From Verrucomicrobiaceae bacterium (GTDB taxonomy: Bacteria; Verrucomicrobiota; Verrucomicrobiia; Verrucomicrobiales; Akkermansiaceae): 64,000 bases of DNA. Positions 52,830-61,782 of the stretch are shown piece by piece. Under the pieces are notes generated by a model, which saw nothing but the letters and a program-made list of their open reading frames with translations, was not told where the DNA came from and made no database searches. The DNA lies in NCBI GenBank assembly GCA_027486655.1, contig JAIXOR010000073.1:62001-126000 (forward strand), written 5' to 3'. The position numbers and the translations under genes were made by a program. The stretch's first letter is position 1, and each line of letters begins with the position of its first letter.

Positions 52830-54977
52830 TCACGCGCGTTTCACAAGCGCTTCGCAGCCCTTGATGTCGAGTTTTCCGGAGGCAAGCACCGGGATTTCCT
52901 TCACAGGAAGGATCTGCTTGGGGCACCAGAGGGACGAGAGCCCTTCATCGAGGAGCTTGTACCGGAGATCGATGCACTCCTGTTCAAGCGCGGGACCGGC
53001 GATGGTCGAGAGCAGGAGGATGGCCTCGCCCTTCTGCTCGTCCGGCACACCGACCACGGCAATGCGGCGCTCGGTCTCGGCATCGAGACCCAGTACCTTG
53101 TTGATGGCTGCTTCAACCGTCTCGTGAGGGACCATTTCACCGGCGATCTTCGAGAAGCGCGAAATGCGGCCCTCAATGTAGAGAAACCCGTCGTCATCCA
53201 CGCGGCCGACGTCACCGGTGCGGAACCAGCCGTCCTTGAGCACCTCCGCGGAGCGTTTCGGATCGTTGAGGTATCCGGGAAACACATTGGATCCCTTGAA
53301 CCAAATGATCCCGGAGCGGTTCAGCGGAATCTCATCGTCGCTCGCCGGATCGGTGATGCGGATGGCGAGGCCGGGAAGCATCTGGCCCACGGAGCCGCTG
53401 CGCGAGGAGGGCAGGGCGGGGGCGTCCGCACGCGGCGGTGGATCGGGCAGATTGACGTTGGTGGCCGGTGAGGTCTCGGTCAGTCCGTAGCCTTCCTGCG
53501 GGCGGATGCCGAATTTCTCCGCAAAGGCCTGCGAGAGCGATTGCGGGAGCTTCTCCGCGCCGGTGACTACGAGCTTGAGGGAAGAAAGCTGGGCAGGATC
53601 GATGCGCTTCATGTAACCACGCAGGAAGGTGGGCGTGGAGAGCAGCACGTTGACCTGGTGCAGCGCGATCAATTCCGCGAGGCGTTTGGTTTCCAGCGGG
53701 CTGGGGTAGGTGACGAGGTTCACGCCCTCGATGATGGGAAACCAGAGGGTCACCGTGCAGCCGAACGAATGGAAAAGCGGCAGACAGCCGAGGATGGCCG
53801 AGTTCGCGGGAAGGTCGAGGCGGGAGCCGAACTGATTGACGTTGGCCAACACGTTGCGGTGGCTCAGTACCACGCCCTTGGGCTCGCCGGAGGACCCGGA
53901 GGTGAAGAGCAGCGTGGCTTCATCGCCATCCTTCCGCTTGCCGAGCCCCAGGTAGGTGCCTAACAGAAACGTGGGAAGCAGCCTGGATGCGATGGCCCAG
54001 GAAACGATCTTCTTCTTGAGCGTGGGCAGAACACGCTCGATGAGGATGAGGTCGCGGTTGGGAGGCCACGGAAAGGTGGAGACCTTCCTGACGAAGGGGT
54101 CCGCGGTGATGAAACGGTCGACGCCAGCCTGGCGGATGCAGGAACGCACGGCCTCCGGCCCTGCGGTGAAGTTGAGGTTCACCGGTGTCTTGCCTGCGAA
54201 GATGACGGCGAGGTTGGCGATGAGTCCGGCCTTTCCGGGCGGGAGGACGATGGCCACGCGGGGTTGATCGGTCTCCTCGCGGATGTGGCGGGAGAAGGCG
54301 AGGGCGACGGCGAGGATTTTCTGATAGGGAAGCTCCGAGTCATCGGCACCATCGAAGATCTGGTTGGCGGTGCCGTGTTTTTTGAGCCCGGCAAGCAGGG
54401 CCATGCCGAGAGAGCCGCGGAAGAGCGGACGGCTGCTGTAGGCGGTCTCACCGGCTTCAAGCAGCGATTGCTGCCAGGCCGCGACCGATGACTGCTCTGC
54501 GGAAACGGGATTTCCGATGCAGAGAACGGAGGGGGGGAGCGAGGATTTGCGTTCGATGGAAAGCGCGGATTCCCTCGGGCAGTCGATGGCCACGGGCAGG
54601 ATGGGGAGGCGGAAGGCACAGAGGGCGCGAAGGTCCTCGGCGGGCACGTGGATCGCGCTGGCATTCCGGGTGCTTGCCTTGCCGGGCACGTAGATGAGAA
54701 CGCCGCCATGATCCAGATAGGACTGGAGTTGGGCACCCGCGGCCTCGGGGGCACCATCTGCGGCGGAGAACATGGCTCCGGAGCCCGATCGCTCCAGATG
54801 GGAGCGCACGGCGGGATCGTGGCTGGAGTTTTCCTCGATCAACCAGGTGATCTTGCGTCCGGTGAACAGCTTTTCGAGCTGGAGGAGTTGCTCGTGGTTG
54901 AGACGTCCGGGGATCACCAGGACGCCGGTACCGGGAATGCGTTCCTTGTGAAGGACTTGGGTGGATGCGGATGACAT
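52830..54977 (-). CDS. Acyl-ACP/CoA synthetase-like protein with degenerate N-terminal PlsC-like domain
   Basis: 715 residues. The ANL domain covers ~240-710: LLFTSGSSGEPKGVVLSHRN (P-loop), GYGLTETSPATNV, IIWFKGSNVFPGYL, DGWFRTGDVGRVDDDGFLYIEGRISRFSKIAGEMV and SGKLDIK with the catalytic Lys. Residues ~15-180 resemble an acyltransferase (PlsC) fold (GVLIYVPGKASTRNAS ... LPILPVAID), but the catalytic HX4D motif of PlsC is not visible. The design is that of Aas: synthetase plus acyltransferase. With the acyltransferase half broken it may act only as an acyl-ACP or acyl-CoA ligase. Confidence 0.8.
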   Translation of the reverse strand: MSSASTQVLHKERIPGTGVLVIPGRLNHEQLLQLEKLFTGRKITWLIEENSSHDPAVRSHLERSGSGAMFSAADGAPEAAGAQLQSYLDHGGVLIYVPGKASTRNASAIHVPAEDLRALCAFRLPILPVAIDCPRESALSIERKSSLPPSVLCIGNPVSAEQSSVAAWQQSLLEAGETAYSSRPLFRGSLGMALLAGLKKHGTANQIFDGADDSELPYQKILAVALAFSRHIREETDQPRVAIVLPPGKAGLIANLAVIFAGKTPVNLNFTAGPEAVRSCIRQAGVDRFITADPFVRKVSTFPWPPNRDLILIERVLPTLKKKIVSWAIASRLLPTFLLGTYLGLGKRKDGDEATLLFTSGSSGEPKGVVLSHRNVLANVNQFGSRLDLPANSAILGCLPLFHSFGCTVTLWFPIIEGVNLVTYPSPLETKRLAELIALHQVNVLLSTPTFLRGYMKRIDPAQLSSLKLVVTGAEKLPQSLSQAFAEKFGIRPQEGYGLTETSPATNVNLPDPPPRADAPALPSSRSGSVGQMLPGLAIRITDPASDDEIPLNRSGIIWFKGSNVFPGYLNDPKRSAEVLKDGWFRTGDVGRVDDDGFLYIEGRISRFSKIAGEMVPHETVEAAINKVLGLDAETERRIAVVGVPDEQKGEAILLLSTIAGPALEQECIDLRYKLLDEGLSSLWCPKQILPVKEIPVLASGKLDIKGCEALVKRA

Positions 54978-55147
54978 TGGCGGGAAAGCGGGATGCGGGC
55001 GGAATGAGCTCCGCGCCGCGGGCATTTACGCGGATTTTCGGCGGGGCCGCACGGATTTTTCTCGCGGATGCAAAACCATGCCACCGTGGGGAGTGCGAGC
55101 GACCCGAATGCGCGGCATATCCCGCCGGAACTGGGTTTGTCGGTCTC

Positions 55148-56551
55148 TCAGAGCTTCCGTAGGACCCCGGTAGAGTCGCCGAAGCGGTCGAGCGGCGTGC
55201 CGAACTCCTCCAGCATGCGCAGGTAGAGGTTGGCCATGGGCACCCGGTCGCCCAGGTCCAGGTGGCGGCCGGGTTGGAAGGCACCACCGGCGTGGCCGGC
55301 GAGGACGATGGGCAGGTCGTCGTGATTGTGGCGGTCTCCATCCGAGATGCAGCTGCCATAGACGATCATGGAATTGTGAAGCAGCGACTTGCCATCAACG
55401 TCCTCGGTGGCCTTCAGTCGTTCGAGGAAGTAGGCGAGCTGCTTCATGTAGAAGGCATCGATGCGGGCGATCTTTTCGAGGTTCTCCGGATTCCGCTGAT
55501 GGTGGGACACGCTGTGGTGACCGTCCGCCACGCCGATCTCGCGGAAGCTGCGATTGCTGCCGTCGTGGGCCATGAGGAAGGTGGAGACGCGTGTGGAGTC
55601 CGTCTTGAAGGCGAGCACCATCATGTCGAGCATCAGCCGGAGATGTTCCTCATAGGATCCGGGGTTTTCCTCGGGGGCAGGGACGCCGGGATCCCGCGGG
55701 CGGCCGAGGGACTCGGCCTTCTCGATGCGCCTTTCGATTTCGCGCACTCCCGTGAGATACTCGTCGAGCTTTCCTCGGTCGCCCCGGCCGAGATACTTTT
55801 TCAGGGCCCTGGCGTCCTGCTGGACAAAGTCGAGGATGGACTTGCGGGTGGCGAGGCGCTGGCCGAGGTGGTCCGCCCGGTCACTGGCGCTTCCCGCGCC
55901 GAAGAGCCGTTCAAAAACGGCCCGCGGGTTGGATTCCGGGGTCATCGGCTGGTTTTCGGAACGCCATGAGAGGTTGAACTGATATGCGCACGAGTAACCG
56001 GAGTCGCATTGCCCGGATTTGCGCACGCCATCCGCCGAGAGCTCGAGCGAGGGGAGACGGGTGAGATTGCGCGCGGCCTCTGCGGCGATTTGGTCGACCG
56101 ATACCCCGAGCTTGATGTCGGAGCCCGCGGTTTTCCGGGCACGGGCGGAAGTCAGGAAGGTGGCCACGCCACGCGCGTGATCGCCCGCGCCATCACCGCC
56201 TCCGGAGGCGTTCTGTTGCTCGAAGCCGGTGACGATTTGATAGTCGGAGCGGTGGGATTCGAGGGCCTTGAAGGTTTCGCCGGCTTTGTAGCGGGTGCCA
56301 TCGCCCTGGGGCCGCCAGAGTTCCATGTTCACGCCGTTGGGTATGTAAAGGTAAGCCATGCGCAGAGGCGCGCCGCTGGCGGTGGTGGCGATCTGGCGTC
56401 CGGTTGCTGCGGCTGCGGCCAGTGGACGGAAGGATTCGAGGGCGGGAAGAGCGACCGCCGCGCCAAGGCCGCGGAGGAAGCCGCGGCGGCTGGAGGATGG
56501 GACTTGCGGGTGCATGGTTCGGATGGATCGGGGTTGCATGGGCTCAGCCAT
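55148..56551 (-). CDS. Secreted DUF1552 protein (Tat signal)
   Basis: 467 residues from MAEPMQPRS; starts at 56539 and 56515 are also possible. Twin-arginine signal SSSRRGFLRGLGAAVALPALESF. The family signature AYLYIPNGVNMELWRP, then DHARGVATFLTSARAR and a late HNHDDLPIVLAGHAGGAFQPGRHLDLGDRVPMANLYLRML. DUF1552 proteins are paired with DUF1592 cytochrome-like proteins in Planctomycetota and Verrucomicrobiota; their function is not established. The 5' end overlaps the stop of the DUF1592 gene by 8 bp, which points to translational coupling. Confidence 0.85.
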   Translation of the reverse strand: MAEPMQPRSIRTMHPQVPSSSRRGFLRGLGAAVALPALESFRPLAAAAATGRQIATTASGAPLRMAYLYIPNGVNMELWRPQGDGTRYKAGETFKALESHRSDYQIVTGFEQQNASGGGDGAGDHARGVATFLTSARARKTAGSDIKLGVSVDQIAAEAARNLTRLPSLELSADGVRKSGQCDSGYSCAYQFNLSWRSENQPMTPESNPRAVFERLFGAGSASDRADHLGQRLATRKSILDFVQQDARALKKYLGRGDRGKLDEYLTGVREIERRIEKAESLGRPRDPGVPAPEENPGSYEEHLRLMLDMMVLAFKTDSTRVSTFLMAHDGSNRSFREIGVADGHHSVSHHQRNPENLEKIARIDAFYMKQLAYFLERLKATEDVDGKSLLHNSMIVYGSCISDGDRHNHDDLPIVLAGHAGGAFQPGRHLDLGDRVPMANLYLRMLEEFGTPLDRFGDSTGVLRKL

Positions 56552-58898
56552 CGCCTCGCCGTTTCTGGAAGGGAGCGCATTCGACGATGGCCTGGATCAA
56601 CTCGCGGAGACTGCCGCGATGGTTATCGAGATGGCGGGTGAGCTGGTCGATGGTGGTGGCGTCGTAGTATTCCATACCGCGGCCGATCGCGAAAGTGAGG
56701 AGTTTCTCCGATACGCAGCGATAGAGATCGCGGCGGCGATCGGTGGCCAGAACCGACTTGAGCGTGGCGATGTCCGCGAAGGACTCGCCGGTGACGAGGC
56801 GTCCCGAGGTGTCGATGGGCTTTCCATGTTCGGTGGAGCGGTAGCGGCCGAGCGCGTCGAAGTTTTCCATGCCGAGTCCGATCGGGTCCATGCGCGCATG
56901 GCAACCACGGCACTCGGGTTTGCTGCGGTGGACCTCCATCATTTCGCGCATGGTCGCACGCGCACCCTCCTTCGCGGCATCCTCCAGCGGCGGAATTCCC
57001 GGCGGGGCCGGCGGGGGAGGAGTTCCTAACAGATTGTCCAGAACGAACAGCCCGCGCTTTACCGGTGAGGTGCGGGTCGGATTCGAGGTGACCATCAGCA
57101 CGGTGCCCTGGGTCAGCAGGCCTCCCCGTTCGGGGTGCTCGGTGAGATCCACCGCACGGAACGCCTCACCCTCCACCCCGGCGATGCCGTAAAACCGGGC
57201 CAGCCGGCCGTTGAGGAAGCTGTAGCGCGCGGAGATCAATTCCTCCAGAGGCCTGCCCGACCGCAGGATGTGGTCAAAGAGCATCTCCGTTTCCCTCCTC
57301 ATGTCATCGCGCAGCCTTGGATCAAAAACCCGCGCGGCCTCGCGGTTGGATGAAAGCCCGAGGATGTCCTTGGCGCTGACCGGCACCGTCCCGACGTCGC
57401 GGGCTTGCAGCCATTGGCCGACGAAGCTCGATACCAGCCTCGCCGAGCGGGGGTCCGCCAGCATGCGATCGACCTGCTGCCGGAGATTCGAGCGGAGTTC
57501 CTTGCGAAACGCCAGACTGAGCAACTCGTCATCGGGCAAGGAACCCCACAGGAAGAATGACAAACGGGATGCCAGCGAGTATTCGTCGAGTGGCACGACT
57601 TTCGCCGGATTGTCCGGCTCCGGTTGCATCTCGACGCGGAAAAGAAACCTCGGCGAGCTCAGGCAGGCGGCGATGGCCTCCTTGATGCCATCCTGGAAAT
57701 CCGCGCCGGGTTCTGCATCGACCTCCCGAACGATCTTGAGCAGTCGATCGATGGTCGCTTCGTCCAAGGGCTTGCGGAAGGCCCTGCTGACAAATCCGCG
57801 CATGATCTTGCGGGCATATCGTTCACGGGCCTTGGCGTCATCGGGCGGCGGGCCGTCCGGGAAGATCATGCGGTAGCCTTTGGCGTATTCGCGCATCGTT
57901 CCGCCGAGCGGGCCCTGCACGATCACCCGCCGGATGCGGAGGAACAGTTCCTCCTCCCCTTCGTGCGGGCGCTTTCCCGGGAGAATGCCGAGCTCCATGG
58001 ACTGGGGGCCTTTGCCGAGTTTCGCCTTTCCTGAAAGCTCGATGACCCTGCGTTGATCCCAGCCGAGGGTGACAGAGCCGATTGAGGATCCGCCGGCGGA
58101 GAACTCAAGACGCGCCTCGTCAGTGGTCGCCTCGGTGGCTCCATGGATCGAGTATTCCAGTTTGACGAGATACTCGCCATCGGCCGGCAGGTCGTGCTGC
58201 AAGCTCAGCGTTTGCCTTTTGGAAAATGGAAGCCACGAACTGTCGGTGGCGGGATCGTCGGTCGAGCGAAACAGGTTTGCGGAAATCTCCCGTCGCGGCA
58301 CCTGGGCGTCCGCGCCTTTGGGAAGGGCGAGATCCACGACCTCATGGGCGGCGCTGAGATACTTCTCCATCAGCAGCGGAGAAAGCGTGAGCACGTCTCC
58401 GATGTTGTCGAATCCATATCCGGTGTCATCCGGAGGGAATACCTCGGTGGTGTCATACTCCACGCCTAACAGATCGAACACGGCGTTCCGGTATTCGGTG
58501 CGGTTGAGCCTGCGGATCGTGACGCGCCCGGGATCCGGTTGATTGGGATCCAGCTTGAAGACCTGTTTTTCGATCCATGAGAGGAGCTCGCGCTTCTCCT
58601 CCACAGTGGGTTGATCCTTGTCCGAGGGAGGCATGATCTGGCTCCTCAGGTTGTGCCAAACAGCGCCCCAGTGCTTGCGGTCACTCAAGTGCCGGTTGAG
58701 GTCCTCGTGGGAATCCATGGAAAAACCGCCCTTTTTCGCGCCGTCGGCATGGCAGTCGAAGCAGTAGGATTCCAACAAGGGGACGATGCGTTTGCGGTAG
58801 TCCTCGCCCGGATCCGCCGCCGCCGGACCCGCGAGGAATCCGCCCAGAATGGACAGCCCTTTGAGCAGGCGTGGCGATGTGGATCGATGCGATGGCAT
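56544..58898 (-). CDS. Secreted DUF1592/DUF1588 cytochrome-type protein
   Basis: About 784 residues from MPSHRSTSPRLLKGLSILGGFLAGPAAA, a signal peptide. The N-terminal planctomycete cytochrome-c-like motif is ESYCFDCH (46-50). The middle and C-terminus carry the usual DUF1587/1592/1588/1585 chain: TIRRLNRTEYRNAVFDLLGVEYD, FFLWGSLPDDELL, GGLLTQGTVLMVTSNPTRTSPVKRG and CHARMDPIGLGMENFDALGRYRS. It is an extracytoplasmic electron-transfer-like protein of unknown role, coupled to the DUF1552 gene and downstream of the fucosidase on the same strand. Confidence 0.88.
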   Translation of the reverse strand: MPSHRSTSPRLLKGLSILGGFLAGPAAADPGEDYRKRIVPLLESYCFDCHADGAKKGGFSMDSHEDLNRHLSDRKHWGAVWHNLRSQIMPPSDKDQPTVEEKRELLSWIEKQVFKLDPNQPDPGRVTIRRLNRTEYRNAVFDLLGVEYDTTEVFPPDDTGYGFDNIGDVLTLSPLLMEKYLSAAHEVVDLALPKGADAQVPRREISANLFRSTDDPATDSSWLPFSKRQTLSLQHDLPADGEYLVKLEYSIHGATEATTDEARLEFSAGGSSIGSVTLGWDQRRVIELSGKAKLGKGPQSMELGILPGKRPHEGEEELFLRIRRVIVQGPLGGTMREYAKGYRMIFPDGPPPDDAKARERYARKIMRGFVSRAFRKPLDEATIDRLLKIVREVDAEPGADFQDGIKEAIAACLSSPRFLFRVEMQPEPDNPAKVVPLDEYSLASRLSFFLWGSLPDDELLSLAFRKELRSNLRQQVDRMLADPRSARLVSSFVGQWLQARDVGTVPVSAKDILGLSSNREAARVFDPRLRDDMRRETEMLFDHILRSGRPLEELISARYSFLNGRLARFYGIAGVEGEAFRAVDLTEHPERGGLLTQGTVLMVTSNPTRTSPVKRGLFVLDNLLGTPPPPAPPGIPPLEDAAKEGARATMREMMEVHRSKPECRGCHARMDPIGLGMENFDALGRYRSTEHGKPIDTSGRLVTGESFADIATLKSVLATDRRRDLYRCVSEKLLTFAIGRGMEYYDATTIDQLTRHLDNHRGSLRELIQAIVECAPFQKRRGDG

Positions 58899-58956
58899 GA
58901 GTGGACGGAAGGCATGCTGGAAACGCGCGGCGCCGTCCCTTGCTTTCACGCCGACC

Positions 58957-60825
58957 TCAAGGAGCGGCGATCAATCCGATTTCGGCGGCACTCACGTGAT
59001 TTCTTTCGAGTGCACGGAGTCCGGTAAACCGGAAAAACCGGGCTGCAACCGGTGATTTCAAACTGACCGCCTGCTCCACCGGATTCGCCCGGATGTTGGA
59101 GAACTCGCCTTCGGCAGCGGCCAACCAATGACGGCCGTCGCGGCTCAGCTCGAAGCGGTAACGGTCGGTCAACCCGTGTGCGACCCCATCCTGGCGGGGC
59201 AGGTAGGTGAATCCGGCGATCCGGGTTTCCACGCCGATGTCCACGATGAAGTGCTGGGGCGGTGCCTGCTCCTGTTCCATGTGGGTATGCCAGAGCGTGT
59301 CCGGGTCGCCATCGATGGCCCGCGTGGCGTCCCCGGACGTGGCGGCGATCACCTTCCAGGCGGACTTGTCGAGATTCGCCTGTGAAGCGGGGATGCCGGT
59401 TTCGGAATTCCTCATCGCTGGCAGCTTGAAAAGCGCGACCTCGGAGATGCATGGAGACGCGGCCGATGAAGTGATGCGCAAGCGCAGCCTGGATGCGGTG
59501 ACCGGACGGGAAAGCCGAACCAGCACTTGGTGGCCGATGCTGCGGCCCTCGTGGACCGTTTTCCAACCCTCCGCGGTTTCCACCTCGATGGCGAAGCCAT
59601 CCACCCGCTGGCCGAGGCGGATTTGCTCGCGCAGTCGCACGACATCGAAGGTGGCCGGCGCGACAAGTCGGAGGGTGACCGTGGGGGATGCCTCGGCCTC
59701 TGCGGGCGTCCAGAAAGTTTCCAAATCGCCATCCACCAACATCGCGGGCGAATGCATCGGATCGCCGCTCGTTCCCTCGGATGTGGCCGCGGCGGCGAAG
59801 TCACGGGAGAGCAGTTGATCACGCAACCTGCGGAATTCTGTTAGAGAAGCAATGTCGGGAGCCCCCAATCGGCCGCTGCGGTCCGGCGGCACATTGAGGA
59901 TGAGGTTCGCGCCGCGCCCCACGGATTGGAACCACACATCCATGAGCTTTGTGGCGGGTTTGACCCGCGAGTCCTCACGCTCGTGCCAGAACCATCCCGG
60001 GCGGATCGATGTGTCACCTTCCGCCGGCATCCACGTGTCGCCCAGTCGGACCCCGGTCGCGCCATTCCCCGGGATTTTGGAATCCATGGTGTGCCAGTGC
60101 GGATCGCCCACGTGGCCTTGCTCGGATCCGCCCCACCGGGCGTCGCCAGCCCCCCAGACCACGCATTGGGGTTGGAGTTTGCGGATGGTTTCCACCGCTT
60201 CGGGAAACCGGTAGTATCCGGGAGGAATCGAGCGTTTCTCCCGGGCTCCGCCGTAGAATCCATCGCCCCCGTTGGCGCCGTCGAACCAGATCTCGAACAC
60301 CGGACCGTAGGATTCCAACACCTCGCGGATCTGCTGGTGGAACACCTTCACATAGCCCTCGCGGCCGTATTCCGCATGGTTGCGGTCCCAAGGGGAGACG
60401 TAGATTCCAAACTTGAGCCCTTCGGCACGGCAGGCATCCGAAAACTCCCGGACGAGATCGCCCCGGCCCCCGCGCCATGGGCTTGCTGCGATGTCGTGCT
60501 CGGTCGTCGCGGAGGGCCACAGGCAGAACCCGTCGTGGTGTTTCGCCGTCAGGATCATGCCCGCCATGCCTGCCTCGCGGAAGGTCCTGACAATGGCCCG
60601 GGCATCGAAGGCGTCCGGATTGAAAAGCGCCGGATCCTCATCGCCATAGCCCCATTCGCGATCGGTCCACGTGTTGAGGCCGAAGTGCACGAAGGCATAC
60701 AACTCCATCCGCTGCCAAGCCAACTGCCGCGGATGAGGAACCGCACCGAACGGAGCGGGTGGCCCGGCGACCAGCGAGGTCAAAAGCGCAACCTGAAGAA
60801 AACAAAAGCGAACCCAAACGAACAT
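58957..60825 (-). CDS. Secreted GH29 alpha-L-fucosidase with discoidin-type domains
   Basis: About 622 residues with a signal peptide (MFVWVRFCFLQVALLTSLVA). The GH29 core has MELYAFVHFGLNTWTDREWG, ILTAKHHDGFCLWPS and FGIYVSPWDRN, with the nucleophile in FEIWFDGANGG (Asp182). Two C-terminal F5/8 type C (discoidin) units follow: PAMLVDGDLETFWTP and ATRAIDGDPDTLWHT, each with a galactose-binding-like signature. It would release fucose from polysaccharide, perhaps fucoidan or plant or host glycans. It is followed by DUF1592-DUF1552 on the same strand. Confidence 0.92.
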   Translation of the reverse strand: MFVWVRFCFLQVALLTSLVAGPPAPFGAVPHPRQLAWQRMELYAFVHFGLNTWTDREWGYGDEDPALFNPDAFDARAIVRTFREAGMAGMILTAKHHDGFCLWPSATTEHDIAASPWRGGRGDLVREFSDACRAEGLKFGIYVSPWDRNHAEYGREGYVKVFHQQIREVLESYGPVFEIWFDGANGGDGFYGGAREKRSIPPGYYRFPEAVETIRKLQPQCVVWGAGDARWGGSEQGHVGDPHWHTMDSKIPGNGATGVRLGDTWMPAEGDTSIRPGWFWHEREDSRVKPATKLMDVWFQSVGRGANLILNVPPDRSGRLGAPDIASLTEFRRLRDQLLSRDFAAAATSEGTSGDPMHSPAMLVDGDLETFWTPAEAEASPTVTLRLVAPATFDVVRLREQIRLGQRVDGFAIEVETAEGWKTVHEGRSIGHQVLVRLSRPVTASRLRLRITSSAASPCISEVALFKLPAMRNSETGIPASQANLDKSAWKVIAATSGDATRAIDGDPDTLWHTHMEQEQAPPQHFIVDIGVETRIAGFTYLPRQDGVAHGLTDRYRFELSRDGRHWLAAAEGEFSNIRANPVEQAVSLKSPVAARFFRFTGLRALERNHVSAAEIGLIAAP

Positions 60826-60883
60826 GGCAGGGGAATGCTGGATCGCGGAAGCCGCGGAATCCACCCCAATCCCCGGGGCCTGC

Positions 60884-61630
60884 TCAGAAGTAGACGGTCA
60901 CGCCACCACCGACGTAGCGGGACTTCATTTGCTTCTTGGGCACCCACTCGGCGTGGCCATCCAGATACATGGTGTTCACGCCGAGAGGTTCGCCGTTCTG
61001 CATCAAAGCGGCGACCTTGGATCCACCGTAATCGCGGCAGATACCCACCCAGAGGACCGGATACCAGGCATCGTCGGTCACATTGCGGGCAAAGGCTTTG
61101 GTGCGGTCCTCGATGATGGTTTCGTAGGGGGTGGCACCGCGGTATTCGGACTTGGTGGGCTTGGTCACCGTGCCGTTCTTGAGGAACCAGGCGCTGGTGG
61201 GCACGTTGGCGTCGTTGGCGCAGTAAACGTAGTGCACCGGAGTGTTCGCGGTGCTCCGGAACCACCACTCGTATTGCGGGGCACCGCCCATGATGTTCCG
61301 GCCGGGGGCATAGCAGGACTCTTTGAAGATGCCGGCGGCTTCCAGCTTCTCGCGTCCCACCAGGTAGTAAGGGTAAACGGAATTCTGGTCGTGAATCTGC
61401 GGGAGGCGACCGGCGCTGTCATTGCCTGCGGACATGGCGGCCGCGGCGAGATTCCGGAGATTGTTCATGTCCGAGACCTTGCTCGCACCCAGGCGCGCGT
61501 TGCGGGTGACGGTCACCGTGATCACCGCAAGCACGACGAGAATCAGGATCACGACGAGCAATTCGGTGAGAGTGAAACCCTGCCGGGAGGCCTGACGGAA
61601 ATGGGTAGCCGTGCGGATGGTCGACTTCAT
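60884..61630 (-). CDS. Type II secretion-like pseudopilin / secreted H-X9-DG-type protein
   Basis: 248 residues with a prepilin N-terminus: a basic leader, then GFTLTELLVVILILVVLAVITVTVTRNAR, the classic class III (Gly-Phe) cleavage site and hydrophobic helix with Glu5. The C-terminal part contains MYLDGHAEWVPKKQ, the H-X9-DG-like segment common in such proteins of Planctomycetota and Verrucomicrobiota. Substrate for the prepilin peptidase at 47186. No other secretion genes are adjacent, so it is probably an orphan pseudopilin-like exported protein. Confidence 0.85.
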   Translation of the reverse strand: MKSTIRTATHFRQASRQGFTLTELLVVILILVVLAVITVTVTRNARLGASKVSDMNNLRNLAAAAMSAGNDSAGRLPQIHDQNSVYPYYLVGREKLEAAGIFKESCYAPGRNIMGGAPQYEWWFRSTANTPVHYVYCANDANVPTSAWFLKNGTVTKPTKSEYRGATPYETIIEDRTKAFARNVTDDAWYPVLWVGICRDYGGSKVAALMQNGEPLGVNTMYLDGHAEWVPKKQMKSRYVGGGVTVYF

Positions 61631-61782
61631 GGATGTGGGATTTTTTGGAGGAGAGGAAACCCCGAGCCAGCCGGGGGATCTGCGCTTTCGCCTTCAGACA
61701 ATCGAATTTAAGGAGATGACAGCCGGTACGTCAAGAGCCACCTTGGGTGAATTCCGCCTCCCCCTGAAAACGGGAAATCGGG

